DNA of 64,000 bases from Enterobacteriaceae bacterium RIT714 (GCA_009668015.1 WJYB01000005.1:234897-298896); one strand, 5' to 3'; counted from the stretch's first letter, positions 19,227 through 32,467 are shown. Numbers and translations are program-made. Notes: a model not told the origin generated them from the letters alone.

Positions 19227-20741
19227 ATGGCACCAATTGATTTTCGGCATAAAATAAACTGGCATCGTCGTTTCCGTTCTCCCCAGGGGGAGAAGAGTGA
19301 ACACGAGATCCTGCGCATCTTTGAAAGCGATCGCGGGCGTATCATTAACTCTCCTGCGATCCGTCGTTTGCAGCAAAAAACCCAGGTGTTCCCGCTCGAA
19401 CGTAATGCCGCCGTCCGCACGCGCCTGACCCACTCAATGGAAGTGCAGCAGGTAGGGCGCTACATTGCCAAAGAAATTCTGAGCCGTCTCAAAGAGCAGC
19501 GCTTGCTGGAGACGTATGGCCTGGATGAGCTGACCGGTCCGTTTGAAAGCATCGTTGAGATGGCCTGTCTGATGCATGACATCGGCAATCCGCCGTTTGG
19601 CCATTTTGGGGAAGCCGCGATTAACGACTGGTTTAAACAGCGCCTTTTCCCTGGCGATGCGGTAAGCCAACCGCACAGTGATGACCGCTGTATCGTCAGA
19701 TCGTTATGTCTGCGAGAAGGCGAGGAGCCCCTAAACGATTTGCGGCGTAAAGTGCGCCAGGATCTTTGCCAGTTCGAAGGCAATGCACAGGGAATCAGGC
19801 TGGTGCACTCCCTGATGCGAATGAATCTGACCTGGGCACAGGTGGGCTGCATTCTTAAATATACTCGTCCGGCCTGGTGGATCGGCGATCCGCCCGCCTC
19901 GCACAGCTATTTAATGAAAAAGCCCGGCTATTATTTGTCTGAAGAAGTCTATATTGAGCGCCTGCGTAAAGAACTTTCTCTCACGCCCCATGGCCGCTTT
20001 CCATTGACGTGGATTATGGAAGCCGCTGATGATATTTCTTATTGCGTGGCGGATCTGGAAGACGCCGTTGAAAAAAGAATATTTAGCGTCGAGGAACTTT
20101 ATCAGCATCTTTATGACGCCTGGGGAGAACATGAAAAAGGTTCATTGTTCTCACAAGTTGTCGAAAATGCCTGGGAAAAGTCGCGCTCAAATTCCCTTAG
20201 TCGTAGCACTGAAGATCAGTTCTTTATGTATTTGCGGGTCAACACGCTGAATAAACTGGTGCCCTACGCGTCTGCTCGTTTTATAGACAATTTACCCGCC
20301 ATTTTTAACGGTGAGTTTAATCACGCACTACTGGAAGATGACAGTGATTTTAGCCAACTTCTTGAGTTGTATAAGCATGTTGCCATGCGCCATGTCTTCA
20401 GCCATCCGGACGTTGAACAGCTGGAATTACAGGGATATCGGGTGATCAGCGGCTTGCTGGAAATCTATCGACCATTACTGCAATTATCGGTAGAGGATTT
20501 CACCGAGCTGGTGGAAAAAGATCGCGTGAAACGTTTACCCATTGAGTCGCGGTTGTTGCATAAACTCTCGACGCGTCATCGTCTTGCCTATGTCGAGGCA
20601 GTCAGTAAAATGGATCGCCATTCAGCACAATGGCCGATTCTGGAATATTATTATCGTTGTCGATTGATTCAGGACTATATCAGTGGAATGACCGATTTGT
20701 ATGCATGGGATGAATACCGTCGGCTGATGGCTGTGGAATAA
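19227..20741 (+). CDS. dgt: Deoxyguanosine triphosphate triphosphohydrolase
   Basis: 504 residues (E. coli 505). It cleaves dGTP to deoxyguanosine and tripolyphosphate, lowering the dGTP pool. HD-domain metal ligands are present: [13 protein letters not shown] near residue 70, [15 protein letters not shown] near residue 117, and [13 protein letters not shown] near residue 268. Start ATG at 19227 with GGGGGAG upstream. It is monocistronic, followed by the degP promoter. The third base composition is slightly lower in GC toward the 3' half, but the protein is colinear with E. coli throughout. Confidence 0.97.
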   Translation: MAPIDFRHKINWHRRFRSPQGEKSEHEILRIFESDRGRIINSPAIRRLQQKTQVFPLERNAAVRTRLTHSMEVQQVGRYIAKEILSRLKEQRLLETYGLDELTGPFESIVEMACLMHDIGNPPFGHFGEAAINDWFKQRLFPGDAVSQPHSDDRCIVRSLCLREGEEPLNDLRRKVRQDLCQFEGNAQGIRLVHSLMRMNLTWAQVGCILKYTRPAWWIGDPPASHSYLMKKPGYYLSEEVYIERLRKELSLTPHGRFPLTWIMEAADDISYCVADLEDAVEKRIFSVEELYQHLYDAWGEHEKGSLFSQVVENAWEKSRSNSLSRSTEDQFFMYLRVNTLNKLVPYASARFIDNLPAIFNGEFNHALLEDDSDFSQLLELYKHVAMRHVFSHPDVEQLELQGYRVISGLLEIYRPLLQLSVEDFTELVEKDRVKRLPIESRLLHKLSTRHRLAYVEAVSKMDRHSAQWPILEYYYRCRLIQDYISGMTDLYAWDEYRRLMAVE

Positions 20742-20753
20742 CGGATAAGTTTT

Positions 20754-20827
20754 GTAAAGACCGCCAATAAATTTTTACTTTTTGCAGAACCTTAATTCCG
20801 GAACTTCGCGCTATAAAATGAATCTGA
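20754..20827 (+). promoter_or_regulatory. degP promoter: sigmaE-type, with possible CpxR half-site
   Basis: GGAACTT at 20800-20806 and TCTGA at 20823-20827 are separated by 16 bases, fitting the sigmaE consensus, and the sequence closely matches the mapped degP promoter of E. coli. A GTAAA at 20754-20758 matches the half-site recognised by phosphorylated CpxR. Dual control by sigmaE and Cpx is inferred from E. coli. Confidence 0.85.
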
Positions 20828-20871
20828 TGTACACAGCAATTTTGCGTTATCTGTAAATCGAGATTGAGAAC

Positions 20872-22317
20872 ATGAAAAAAACCACATTAGCAATGAGTGC
20901 ACTGGCTCTGAGTTTAGGTTTAGCGTTGTCCCCTTTGTCTGCCAGCGCAGCAGAGACCGCCTCTTCGGCCACGACCGCGCAGCAAATGCCAAGCCTGGCA
21001 CCGATGCTCGAAAAAGTGATGCCATCGGTGGTGAGTATTAACGTTGAAGGAAGCACAACGGTTAATACACCGCGCATGCCGCGCAACTTCCAGCAGTTCT
21101 TTGGCGACAACTCCCCGTTCTGTCAGGAAGGTTCTCCATTCCAGAACTCACCATTCTGTCAGGGTGGTGGGGCAGGTGATGACAGCGGTCCCGGCAATGG
21201 CGGTGGTCAACAGCAGAAATTCATGGCACTGGGTTCGGGCGTGATTATTGACGCAGCGAAAGGCTATGTCGTGACCAACAACCACGTTGTCGACAATGCC
21301 AGCACCATTAAAGTACAGCTGAGCGATGGCCGTAAGTTCGATGCCAAAGTGGTGGGCAAAGATCCGCGCTCTGATATCGCCCTGATTCAGATTCAGGATC
21401 CGAAAAACCTGACGGCAATTAAGCTTGCTGATTCAGATGCCCTGCGCGTAGGTGATTACACTGTGGCCATCGGTAACCCGTTTGGTCTGGGTGAAACCGT
21501 TACCTCGGGTATTGTTTCGGCGCTGGGTCGTAGCGGCCTGAACGCTGAAAATTATGAAAACTTTATCCAGACCGATGCGGCAATTAACCGCGGTAACTCC
21601 GGCGGTGCGCTGGTGAACCTGAATGGTGAGCTGATCGGTATCAACACCGCGATCCTGGCGCCTGACGGTGGCAACATCGGTATCGGTTTTGCTATCCCAA
21701 GCAACATGGTGAAAAACCTGACGGGTCAAATGGTTGAATTTGGCCAGGTGAAACGCGGCGAGCTGGGCATTCTGGGGACTGAGCTGAACTCTGAGCTGGC
21801 AAAAGCGATGAAAGTCGACGCGCAGCGCGGTGCCTTTGTCAGCCAGGTGATGCCAAATTCATCCGCAGAGAAAGCAGGCATCAAAGCGGGTGACGTGATC
21901 ACGACCCTGAACGGTAAGCCAATCAGCAGTTTCGCAGCGCTGCGTGCCGAAGTAGGCTCTATGCCGGTGGGAAGCAAAGTGGCGCTTGGTCTGCTGCGCG
22001 ATGGTAAACCGGTGAGCGTTAACCTTGAACTGCAGCAGAGCAGCCAGAATCAGGTTGATTCCAGTTCCATCTTCAGCGGTATCGAAGGTGCGGAGATGAG
22101 CAACAAGGGGGCTGACAAAGGCGTGGTCGTCAGCAATGTGAAAGCCAATACCCCGGCTGCTCGCATTGGCCTGAAAAAAGGCGATGTCATCATCGGTGCA
22201 AACCAACAGCCGGTGAAAAACATTGCTGAGTTGCGCAAAATTCTCGACAGCAAACCGAGTGTGCTGGCGTTGAATATCCAGCGTGGCGACACAACGCTTT
22301 ATCTGTTGATGCAGTAA
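20872..22317 (+). CDS. degP: Periplasmic serine protease/chaperone DegP (HtrA)
   Basis: 481 residues, 7 more than E. coli. The signal peptide ends in LSASA at residue 26. Trypsin-like catalytic triad: His138 (NNHVVD), Asp168 (RSDIALI) and Ser243 (RGNSGGA), each shifted +7 from E. coli, followed by two PDZ domains (about 285-375 and 395-475). DegP degrades and refolds misfolded envelope proteins as cage-like oligomers. The extra residues lie in the LA loop (residues 80-115), a Gly/Gln-rich stretch containing the two cysteines of SPFCQ repeats. It is preceded by a sigmaE-type promoter and followed by a terminator. Confidence 0.97.
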   Translation: MKKTTLAMSALALSLGLALSPLSASAAETASSATTAQQMPSLAPMLEKVMPSVVSINVEGSTTVNTPRMPRNFQQFFGDNSPFCQEGSPFQNSPFCQGGGAGDDSGPGNGGGQQQKFMALGSGVIIDAAKGYVVTNNHVVDNASTIKVQLSDGRKFDAKVVGKDPRSDIALIQIQDPKNLTAIKLADSDALRVGDYTVAIGNPFGLGETVTSGIVSALGRSGLNAENYENFIQTDAAINRGNSGGALVNLNGELIGINTAILAPDGGNIGIGFAIPSNMVKNLTGQMVEFGQVKRGELGILGTELNSELAKAMKVDAQRGAFVSQVMPNSSAEKAGIKAGDVITTLNGKPISSFAALRAEVGSMPVGSKVALGLLRDGKPVSVNLELQQSSQNQVDSSSIFSGIEGAEMSNKGADKGVVVSNVKANTPAARIGLKKGDVIIGANQQPVKNIAELRKILDSKPSVLALNIQRGDTTLYLLMQ

Positions 22318-22326
22318 TCCCTTCAG

Positions 22327-22362
22327 CCCCTGCCTCACCTGAGGCAGGGGTCATTCCCTTTT
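22327..22362 (+). terminator. Terminator downstream of degP
   Basis: A perfect 10 bp stem CCCCTGCCTC / GAGGCAGGGG with loop ACCT, followed by TCATTCCCTTTTC, 9 bases after the degP stop. The tail is only moderately T-rich. Confidence 0.8.
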
Positions 22363-22471
22363 CTGTGAGCTTTTCCACAAGTCCATACTTCTTCCCCTGA
22401 CTTTGTGCATTCGCACAATGCGACGCCTGTTGAACTCCCCTATGCTTGAGCTCTGCTCAGAGGAGGGTTAC

Positions 22472-23629
22472 ATGGCTGGCTGGCATCTTGATACCAAAAT
22501 GGCGCAGGAAATCGTGGCGCGAACCATGCGCATCATTGATACCAATATCAACGTAATGGATGCCCGTGGGCGAATCATTGGCAGTGGCGATCGTGAGCGC
22601 ATTGGGGAATTGCACGAAGGCGCACTTCTGGTGCTCTCGCAGGGCCGCGTGGTAGACATCGACGACGCTGTTGCTCGACATCTGCATGGTGTGCGCCAGG
22701 GAATAAACCTGCCGCTGCGTCTGGAGGGCGAAATCGTCGGGGTGATCGGCCTGACCGGCGAACCGGAGTCTTTGCGCAAATACGGCGAGCTGGTCTGTAT
22801 GACCGCTGAGATGATGCTGGAACAGTCGCGTTTGATGCATCTTTTAGCCCAGGACAGTCGTCTGCGCGAAGAGCTGGTGATGAACCTGATCCAGGCCGAG
22901 GAGCATACGCCAGCATTAACTGAATGGGCGCAGCGTCTGGGGATCGATCTCAATCAGCCGCGTGTGGTTGCGGTTATTGAAGTGGACAGCGGCCAGCTGG
23001 GTGTGGATAGCGCGATGGCGGAGTTACAGCAACTGCAAAATGCGCTGGCGACGCCTGAGCGGAACAACCTGGTGGCGATTGTCTCGCTGACCGAAATGGT
23101 GGTGCTGAAACCCGCGCTGAACCCGTTTGGTCGCTGGGATGCCGAAGATCATCGTCGTCGGGTTGAGCAGTTAATCTCGCGAATGAAAGAGAATGGTCAG
23201 CTGCGGTTTCGCGTTGCGCTGGGAAACTATTTCACCGGACCGGGCAGCATTGCCCGCTCATGGCGTACGGCTCGTACCACGATGATGGTGGGCAAGCAGC
23301 GGATGCCGGAAAGTCGGGGATATTTTTACCAGGATCTTATGCTGCCCGTGTTGCTCGACAGCCTGCGAGGCGGCTGGCAAGCGAATGAGCTGGCACGGCC
23401 ACTGGTTCGGCTTAAGGCGATGGATAACAACGGCTTGCTGCGCCGCACACTGCAGGCCTGGTTCCGCCATAATGTGCAGCCGCTGGCGACATCGAAAGCG
23501 CTGTTTATTCACCGCAATACGCTGGAATACCGTCTGAACCGGATATCAGAACTGACGGGGCTGGATTTGGGAAACTTTGACGACAGATTGCTGTTGTATG
23601 TAGCGCTTCAGCTTGACGAGCAGCGGTAA
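22472..23629 (+). CDS. cdaR: Carbohydrate diacid transcriptional activator CdaR
   Basis: 385 residues from the ATG at 22472, which has AGGAGGG at 22461-22467; the 23 codons open upstream of it are not expected to be translated. CdaR activates genes for uptake and use of D-glucarate, D-galactarate and D-glycerate in E. coli. An N-terminal sugar diacid recognition domain (about residues 1-135) is followed by a PucR/CdaR-type helix-turn-helix at the C-terminus (SKALFIHRNTLEYRLNRI). No target operons are in the window. It is followed by a duplicated terminator/repeat unit. Confidence 0.96.
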   Translation: MAGWHLDTKMAQEIVARTMRIIDTNINVMDARGRIIGSGDRERIGELHEGALLVLSQGRVVDIDDAVARHLHGVRQGINLPLRLEGEIVGVIGLTGEPESLRKYGELVCMTAEMMLEQSRLMHLLAQDSRLREELVMNLIQAEEHTPALTEWAQRLGIDLNQPRVVAVIEVDSGQLGVDSAMAELQQLQNALATPERNNLVAIVSLTEMVVLKPALNPFGRWDAEDHRRRVEQLISRMKENGQLRFRVALGNYFTGPGSIARSWRTARTTMMVGKQRMPESRGYFYQDLMLPVLLDSLRGGWQANELARPLVRLKAMDNNGLLRRTLQAWFRHNVQPLATSKALFIHRNTLEYRLNRISELTGLDLGNFDDRLLLYVALQLDEQR

Positions 23630-23668
23630 TAAAAGCAAAACGGCAACCAGGTTGCCGTTTTTAGTGTC
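23630..23668. terminator. Terminator downstream of cdaR, copy A of a 39 bp repeat
   Basis: AAAACGGCAACC / GGTTGCCGTTTTT hairpin (about 23637-23662) starting two bases after the cdaR stop. The entire 39 bp is repeated identically at 23723-23761. Confidence 0.88.
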
Positions 23669-23670
23669 TG

Positions 23671-23717
23671 CTCCCTCTCCCCGTGGGAGAGGGCCGGGGT
23701 GAGGGCATCAGGCCGCA
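23671..23717 (-). repeat. REP-like palindromic repeat, copy 4 (inverted)
   Basis: CCCTCTCCCCGTGGGAGAGGG is a perfect hairpin core (CCCTCTCCC with GGGAGAGGG) followed by CCGGGGTGAGGGCATCAGGC, the reverse complement of the module at 4626-4650. It lies between two copies of the cdaR terminator. Confidence 0.82.
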
Positions 23718-23722
23718 CAGAG

Positions 23723-23783
23723 TAAAAGCAAAACGGCAACCAGGTTGCCGTTTTTAGTGTCCCCGTGGGAGAGGATTGGGGAA
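23723..23783. repeat. Tandem copy B of the terminator unit, with truncated REP
   Basis: 23723-23761 is identical to 23630-23668. It is followed by CCCGTGGGAGAGG then ATTGGGG, a shortened and diverged version of the REP core after copy A. The arrangement is a partial tandem duplication of a roughly 93 bp unit. The second hairpin can terminate yaeH transcription from the other side. Confidence 0.85.
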
Positions 23784-23795
23784 GTTTCAGAGCGC

Positions 23796-24185
23796 TTATT
23801 TATTGCGGGTCAGTTTCTCAAGATCGGCTTCAATTTCGCTGATCTTATTAGTCACGACGCTTTCCAGATGACGCAGGTCATCGAGGATCTTACGTTTGAG
23901 ATCGACTTCGGTGCGATCGCGCTGGCAGATCTGATCGAGTTCGTCGATCACATAGCGCAGGTTAGGGCTGATTTCCTGAACCTCTTTATACCCCTGGCCG
24001 ACGCCATCAGCGACGACGGTTTTACGTTGACGCGGGTATTTGAACTTCACGCTCTTCGCGAAAAACTCTCCTTTGTCCTTATGAAAATAGATTTTCAGAA
24101 TATCGTTGTTAGCTTCCTGGCGAAGGCTGTAGCGATCGATTTCATCAGGATTGGTAATGCCCAGACTTTTCAGATTATCGTACAT
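23796..24185 (-). CDS. yaeH: UPF0325 family protein YaeH
   Basis: 129 residues (E. coli 128), highly conserved and rich in charged residues: [23 protein letters not shown] in the middle (positive patch), then a helical C-terminus ([11 protein letters not shown]... [14 protein letters not shown]) likely to form a coiled coil. There is no signal peptide or membrane segment, so it is cytoplasmic. The function is unknown. It is convergent with cdaR; a YdeP-like oxidoreductase gene diverges from it about 300 bases away. Confidence 0.93.
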   Translation of the reverse strand: MYDNLKSLGITNPDEIDRYSLRQEANNDILKIYFHKDKGEFFAKSVKFKYPRQRKTVVADGVGQGYKEVQEISPNLRYVIDELDQICQRDRTEVDLKRKILDDLRHLESVVTNKISEIEADLEKLTRNK

Positions 24186-24489
24186 AGCGGTACCCTTATC
24201 TCAACATAACCTTTGAATAATTAACGAAAAATTCTCTTTTTGCCACCCTAAGATACAAAAAAAGCGGGGTTGATCCTGATTGCTCTTCGACTGCCATTAA
24301 CGAACAGACAAAAAACGGAAACCTCCCTGGAAACCTGTACTCCATTTTCGCCTGCCTGCGCGCTGGCAGGGAACATTAATCTAACTCGTTTATTGTAGTT
24401 TTTGGCTACCCCGTCAAGGGGAAATCAATATAAGGATGAAATTGCTACCGTAGCCGCCATCAATAATTGTCAGTGAATAAGCCGTCGCA
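24186..24489. other. Intergenic region between yaeH and the YdeP-like gene
   Basis: 304 bases without a gene. It holds an AAAAAAAGCGGGG run near 24257, an 8 bp direct repeat GGAAACCT (24317-24324 and 24329-24336), a stem CCTGCC/GGCAGG (24351-24356 with 24365-24370) and a small stem CCCC/GGGG (24409-24421). The lower GC and divergent gene arrangement fit two divergent promoters. No clear operator or RNA gene is recognised. Confidence 0.5.
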
Positions 24490-26778
24490 ATGAAAAAGGG
24501 TGTTCCAGGTGTAAGTGGCTATCAGGGCCCGGCAGGAGGCTGGGGCGCAGTAAAAGCCGTCTCGGCATCGGTATTTTCGCAAAGGGCTGTCGCCCGCGAT
24601 ATTATCGCCATGTTTAAAATGAACCAGATCTCCGGCTTTGACTGTCCGGGCTGTGCCTGGCCCGATCCCGGCCATCGTGCGCCGATGGAGCTGTGTGAAA
24701 ATGGCGTGAAGGCGGTTTCCTGGGAAACCACCAGTAAGAAAGCCTCACCTGAATTTTTTAGCCGCCATCCTGTTTCTGCTCTGTGGCATTACAGCGACTA
24801 TGAGCTGGAAAATGTTGGCCGTCTGACCCACCCCATGAAATATGACGCCACGACAGACCGCTGGCAGGCGGTAGAGTGGGATGTCGCGTTTCAGGAAATT
24901 GGCGAACGCCTGCGCAGCTATGATTCCCCCGAACAGGTAGAGTTTTATACATCCGGGCGTACCTCTAATGAGGCGGCCTTCCTGTACCAGCTTTTCGCGC
25001 GCGAATATGGCAGCAGCAACTTTCCTGATTGTTCCAACATGTGCCACGGCCCGACCAGTGCTGGCCTGACGCGTTCGATTGGTCTCGGCAAAGGGACAGT
25101 GGAGCTGGAGGACTTTGAACATTGCGATCTGGTGATTTGTATCGGCCATAACCCCGGCACCAACCACCCGCGTATGCTGACTACCCTGCGTGAAGTGGCA
25201 AAGCGTGGCGCGAAAATTATCTCTGTTAATCCGCTGGCGGAGCGGGGTCTTGAGCGTTTTAGCTTTCCACAAAGCCCGGGAGAGATGCTGACCGGACAGT
25301 CAACCAAACTCAGCAGCCGCTACTACCAGGTGAAAATGGGCGGGGATTCGGCGCTGCTCAAAGGGATGATGAAAGCCCTGATCGAGATGGATGAAGCCCG
25401 GGCTTTGCTTAATCAGCCGCCTTGTCTTGATCATACGTTTATTGCTGAACATACCGACGGTTATCAGGCGCTGTATGAGGATTTGCGGCAGTGCAAATGG
25501 GCTGAGCTGGAGCAGGAAAGCGGGCTGACGCACAGCCAGATGGAAGATCTGGCCGACAGCTACAATAAATCCCGCGCCACCATCATCTGCTATGGCCTTG
25601 GGATCACCCAGCATAAAAATGGCACGGAAAACGTCCAGCATCTGGTTAATCTCCTGTTGCTGAAAGGCAACATGGGTAAACCCGGGGCCGGGATCTGTCC
25701 GCTGCGCGGTCACTCCAATGTGCAGGGCGATCGCTCTGTTGGGATTAACGAAGCGGCGCCGGAATCCTTTCTAAAGCGTCTTGAGGAACATTTCTCCATC
25801 AAGGTTTCGCGCAAGCACGGGCGCTCCAGTGTGGAGAGTATTCGTGCCATAGAGCGCGGCGAGGCCAGAGCGCTTATCTGTATGGGCGGTAACCTGGCGG
25901 TGGCGATGCCGGAGCCGCAGCGTACGTTTGCGGCGATGAAAAAACTGGATCTGCAGGTGCACGTGGCGACCAAACTGAATCGTTCACATCTGCTGCTGGC
26001 GAAGCATAACTATTTGCTGCCTGCACTGGGCAGAACCGAGCGTGACCTTCAGGCCACTGGCATCCAGTCCGTCACCGTCGAGGATTCGATGTCGATGGTG
26101 CATGCTTCCTGCGGCGCACTGAAACCCGCATCACGTTGGCTGAAATCAGAACCGGCCATTGTGGCTGAAATGGCGCGAGCCACACTGCCTCACTCCCCGG
26201 TAAGCTGGGAGGAAATGAGCGGTAACTATGCGTTGATCCGCGAGGCTATTGAAGCCGTGATCCCGGCATTTGCCGATTATAACGCCCGCATTGCTCAACC
26301 CGGCGGTTTTCGGATGGATACCCCGGCCTCGCGCCGCGAATGGCATACGTCGAATGGCAAAGCGAATTTCGTGGTCGGGCAGCGACGTGCCGTGGATCGT
26401 CAGCAGCAGCCGGACGATGCACTGGTTCTGGCGACGCTGCGCAGTCATGACCAGTACAACACCACCATTTACGGCATGAACGATCGTTATCGCGGGATCA
26501 CCGGCCGTCGGGACGTTGTTTTCCTGAGCGAAAAAGAGGCCACGCAGCGTGGACTGGTTCAGGGCGATGTCGTCAACGTGCAGGCGTTGGATGATCACGG
26601 TCAACCAGCGGAAGGGCGGACGATGTTGGGGCTGACGGTGGTAATTTACAGCATGGCTGCCGGGTCGATTGGTGCTTATTTGCCGGAGGCGAATGTTCTG
26701 CTGTCGCTGGATGCGGTCGACGATGAAAGTCTGACCCCAGCCTATAAAAGCGTGCCAGTCGTCATCGCCAAAGCGTAG
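24490..26778 (+). CDS. FdhF/YdeP-family molybdopterin oxidoreductase
   Basis: 762 residues, colinear with E. coli YdeP (759) and with the alpha subunit fold of formate dehydrogenases and nitrate reductases (bis-MGD family). Near the N-terminus three cysteines (52, 55 and 69; DCPGCAWPD and ELCENG) replace the usual four-cysteine Fe-S motif. MCHGPTSAG (Cys185) aligns with the Sec140 site of formate dehydrogenase H, the likely molybdenum ligand. Further cofactor segments are ICIGHNPGTNHPRM, ISVNPL, GMGNxGKPGAGI-like NMGKPGAGICPLRGHSNVQG, and a C-terminal MopB domain (RSHDQYNTTIYGM). No signal peptide. YdeP has been linked to acid resistance; the substrate is unknown. The locus holds yaeI in E. 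coli. The start has only a weak Shine-Dalgarno sequence but fits the family N-terminus. Confidence 0.85.
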   Translation: MKKGVPGVSGYQGPAGGWGAVKAVSASVFSQRAVARDIIAMFKMNQISGFDCPGCAWPDPGHRAPMELCENGVKAVSWETTSKKASPEFFSRHPVSALWHYSDYELENVGRLTHPMKYDATTDRWQAVEWDVAFQEIGERLRSYDSPEQVEFYTSGRTSNEAAFLYQLFAREYGSSNFPDCSNMCHGPTSAGLTRSIGLGKGTVELEDFEHCDLVICIGHNPGTNHPRMLTTLREVAKRGAKIISVNPLAERGLERFSFPQSPGEMLTGQSTKLSSRYYQVKMGGDSALLKGMMKALIEMDEARALLNQPPCLDHTFIAEHTDGYQALYEDLRQCKWAELEQESGLTHSQMEDLADSYNKSRATIICYGLGITQHKNGTENVQHLVNLLLLKGNMGKPGAGICPLRGHSNVQGDRSVGINEAAPESFLKRLEEHFSIKVSRKHGRSSVESIRAIERGEARALICMGGNLAVAMPEPQRTFAAMKKLDLQVHVATKLNRSHLLLAKHNYLLPALGRTERDLQATGIQSVTVEDSMSMVHASCGALKPASRWLKSEPAIVAEMARATLPHSPVSWEEMSGNYALIREAIEAVIPAFADYNARIAQPGGFRMDTPASRREWHTSNGKANFVVGQRRAVDRQQQPDDALVLATLRSHDQYNTTIYGMNDRYRGITGRRDVVFLSEKEATQRGLVQGDVVNVQALDDHGQPAEGRTMLGLTVVIYSMAAGSIGAYLPEANVLLSLDAVDDESLTPAYKSVPVVIAKA

Positions 26779-26910
26779 ACGCACGACCTGGAGGGTTATA
26801 CCGGCACGCAAAGGCGGATCCCGGTGTATCAGATGGTTGAGGGGCGCTGAGGCCTGAACCGGCTTATCGCGGCCCGTTAAGGCCAATATGTGCCCGGGCT
26901 TTCGCAAAGG

Positions 26911-26948
26911 TAAAAAAAAGCACCGACGATATGATCGTTCGGTGCTTT
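26911..26948 (-). terminator. Terminator downstream of dapD
   Basis: AAAGCACCGA pairs with TCGGTGCTTT (26917-26926 with 26939-26948), with further pairing inside the loop. Reading minus it ends CTTTTTTTTAC. It also faces the end of the YdeP-like gene. Confidence 0.88.
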
Positions 26949-26967
26949 CAATTCTGCAGCGTACGGA

Positions 26968-27792
26968 TTAATCGATGGTGCGCAGCAGTTCGTTGATGCC
27001 GACTTTACCGCGGGTTTTCGCATCGACTTTCTTCACGATCACCGCACAGTAGAGGCTGTATTTGCCATCTTTTGAAGGCAGGTTGCCGGAAACGACAACG
27101 GAGCCCGCTGGAACGCGACCGTAATGCACTTCACCGGTTTCGCGATCGTAAATGCGGGTGCTTTGGCCGATGTAAACGCCCATGGAAATCACAGAACCTT
27201 CTTCGACGATCACGCCTTCAACGACTTCGGAGCGCGCACCGATGAAGCAGTTGTCTTCGATGATGGTTGGGTTGGCCTGCAGTGGCTCGAGTACGCCACC
27301 GATGCCGACGCCACCGGAAAGGTGAACGTTTTTACCGATCTGCGCGCAAGAACCGACGGTTGCCCAGGTATCGACCATGGTGCCTTCGTCAACGTAGGCA
27401 CCGATGTTCACGTAAGACGGCATCAGTACGGTGTTGCGTGCAATAAATGCGCCCTGACGAACGGCCGCGGGTGGAACCACACGGAAACCTTCTTTCTGAA
27501 AACGCGCTTCGTCGTAATCAGCGAATTTCATCGGCACTTTATCGAAGTAGCGGCTTTCCGCACCATCGATAACCTTGTTATCGTTAATACGGAAAGAGAG
27601 CAGCACGGCTTTCTTCAGCCACTGATGAGTTACCCACTGGCCGTCAATTTTTTCCGCCACACGCAGCGCGCCGGAATCAAGCAGAGAAATCACCTGATTA
27701 ACCGCTTCGCGGGTTACGGTATCCACATTTGCCGGAGTGATCTCGGCGCGACGCTCAAAGGCGGACTCAATAACGTTCTGTAACTGCTGCAT
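26968..27792 (-). CDS. dapD: 2,3,4,5-tetrahydropyridine-2,6-dicarboxylate N-succinyltransferase
   Basis: 274 residues, full length. It transfers succinyl from succinyl-CoA to tetrahydrodipicolinate, in the succinylase branch of the lysine/meso-diaminopimelate pathway that supplies peptidoglycan. The C-terminal two thirds are a left-handed beta-helix of hexapeptide repeats ([19 protein letters not shown], then IGVGGVLEP-type turns and [13 protein letters not shown]). It forms trimers. It lies 33 bases downstream of glnD on the same strand and ends at a strong terminator. Confidence 0.98.
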   Translation of the reverse strand: MQQLQNVIESAFERRAEITPANVDTVTREAVNQVISLLDSGALRVAEKIDGQWVTHQWLKKAVLLSFRINDNKVIDGAESRYFDKVPMKFADYDEARFQKEGFRVVPPAAVRQGAFIARNTVLMPSYVNIGAYVDEGTMVDTWATVGSCAQIGKNVHLSGGVGIGGVLEPLQANPTIIEDNCFIGARSEVVEGVIVEEGSVISMGVYIGQSTRIYDRETGEVHYGRVPAGSVVVSGNLPSKDGKYSLYCAVIVKKVDAKTRGKVGINELLRTID

Positions 27793-27825
27793 TGTTTTAC
27801 TCTTTCCATTTTACTAAAAAACACG

Positions 27826-31358
<3,533 letters not shown>

Positions 31359-31479
31359 GTAATCTGTCCATCAGTGTCGATTATTTCGACAATATTAGTC
31401 TAAGTGATGTCAATGGTATCAGTCCCTCGCACTTGCTGCCAAATTGAGAATCATTAACAGCACATCAGGCCAACAACTG

Positions 31480-31509
31480 TTGGTGTCTGTCGGCGTTTTG
31501 TGGTATAAA
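31480..31509 (+). promoter_or_regulatory. Candidate rpsB promoter
   Basis: TTGGTG at 31480-31485 and TATAAA at 31504-31509, 18 bases apart, followed by a GC-rich discriminator (GCGCGCC). Such a discriminator is typical of stringently controlled ribosomal promoters, fitting ppGpp/DksA repression in E. coli. Confidence 0.7.
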
Positions 31510-31538
31510 GCGCGCCGGACTTCCGATCCATTTCGTAT

Positions 31539-32405
<867 letters not shown>

Positions 32406-32441
32406 TAAGGTTCTAACCCTTATTTAGTACCGTGTATAAAT

Positions 32442-32467
32442 AGGGGCCTCTATCTGGCCCCTTTTTC
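32442..32467 (+). terminator. Attenuator hairpin between rpsB and tsf
   Basis: AGGGGCC, loop TCTATCT, GGCCCCT then TTTTC. It lies 37 bases after the rpsB stop and 60 before tsf. It probably reduces tsf transcription relative to rpsB by partial termination. Confidence 0.82.

Noticed and set aside
19227..20741. Foreign origin of dgt from its A/T-richer 3' half
   Set aside because: The protein is colinear and highly similar to E. coli Dgt over its whole length, and gene order is ancestral.
4626..23783. CRISPR array from the recurring palindromes
   Set aside because: The copies are kilobases apart at gene ends, lack regular spacers and have no cas genes nearby; they are REP-like elements.
26779..26910. 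Small gene between the YdeP-like gene and dapD
   Set aside because: 132 bases with no convincing start and ribosome binding site; open stretches are antisense continuations.
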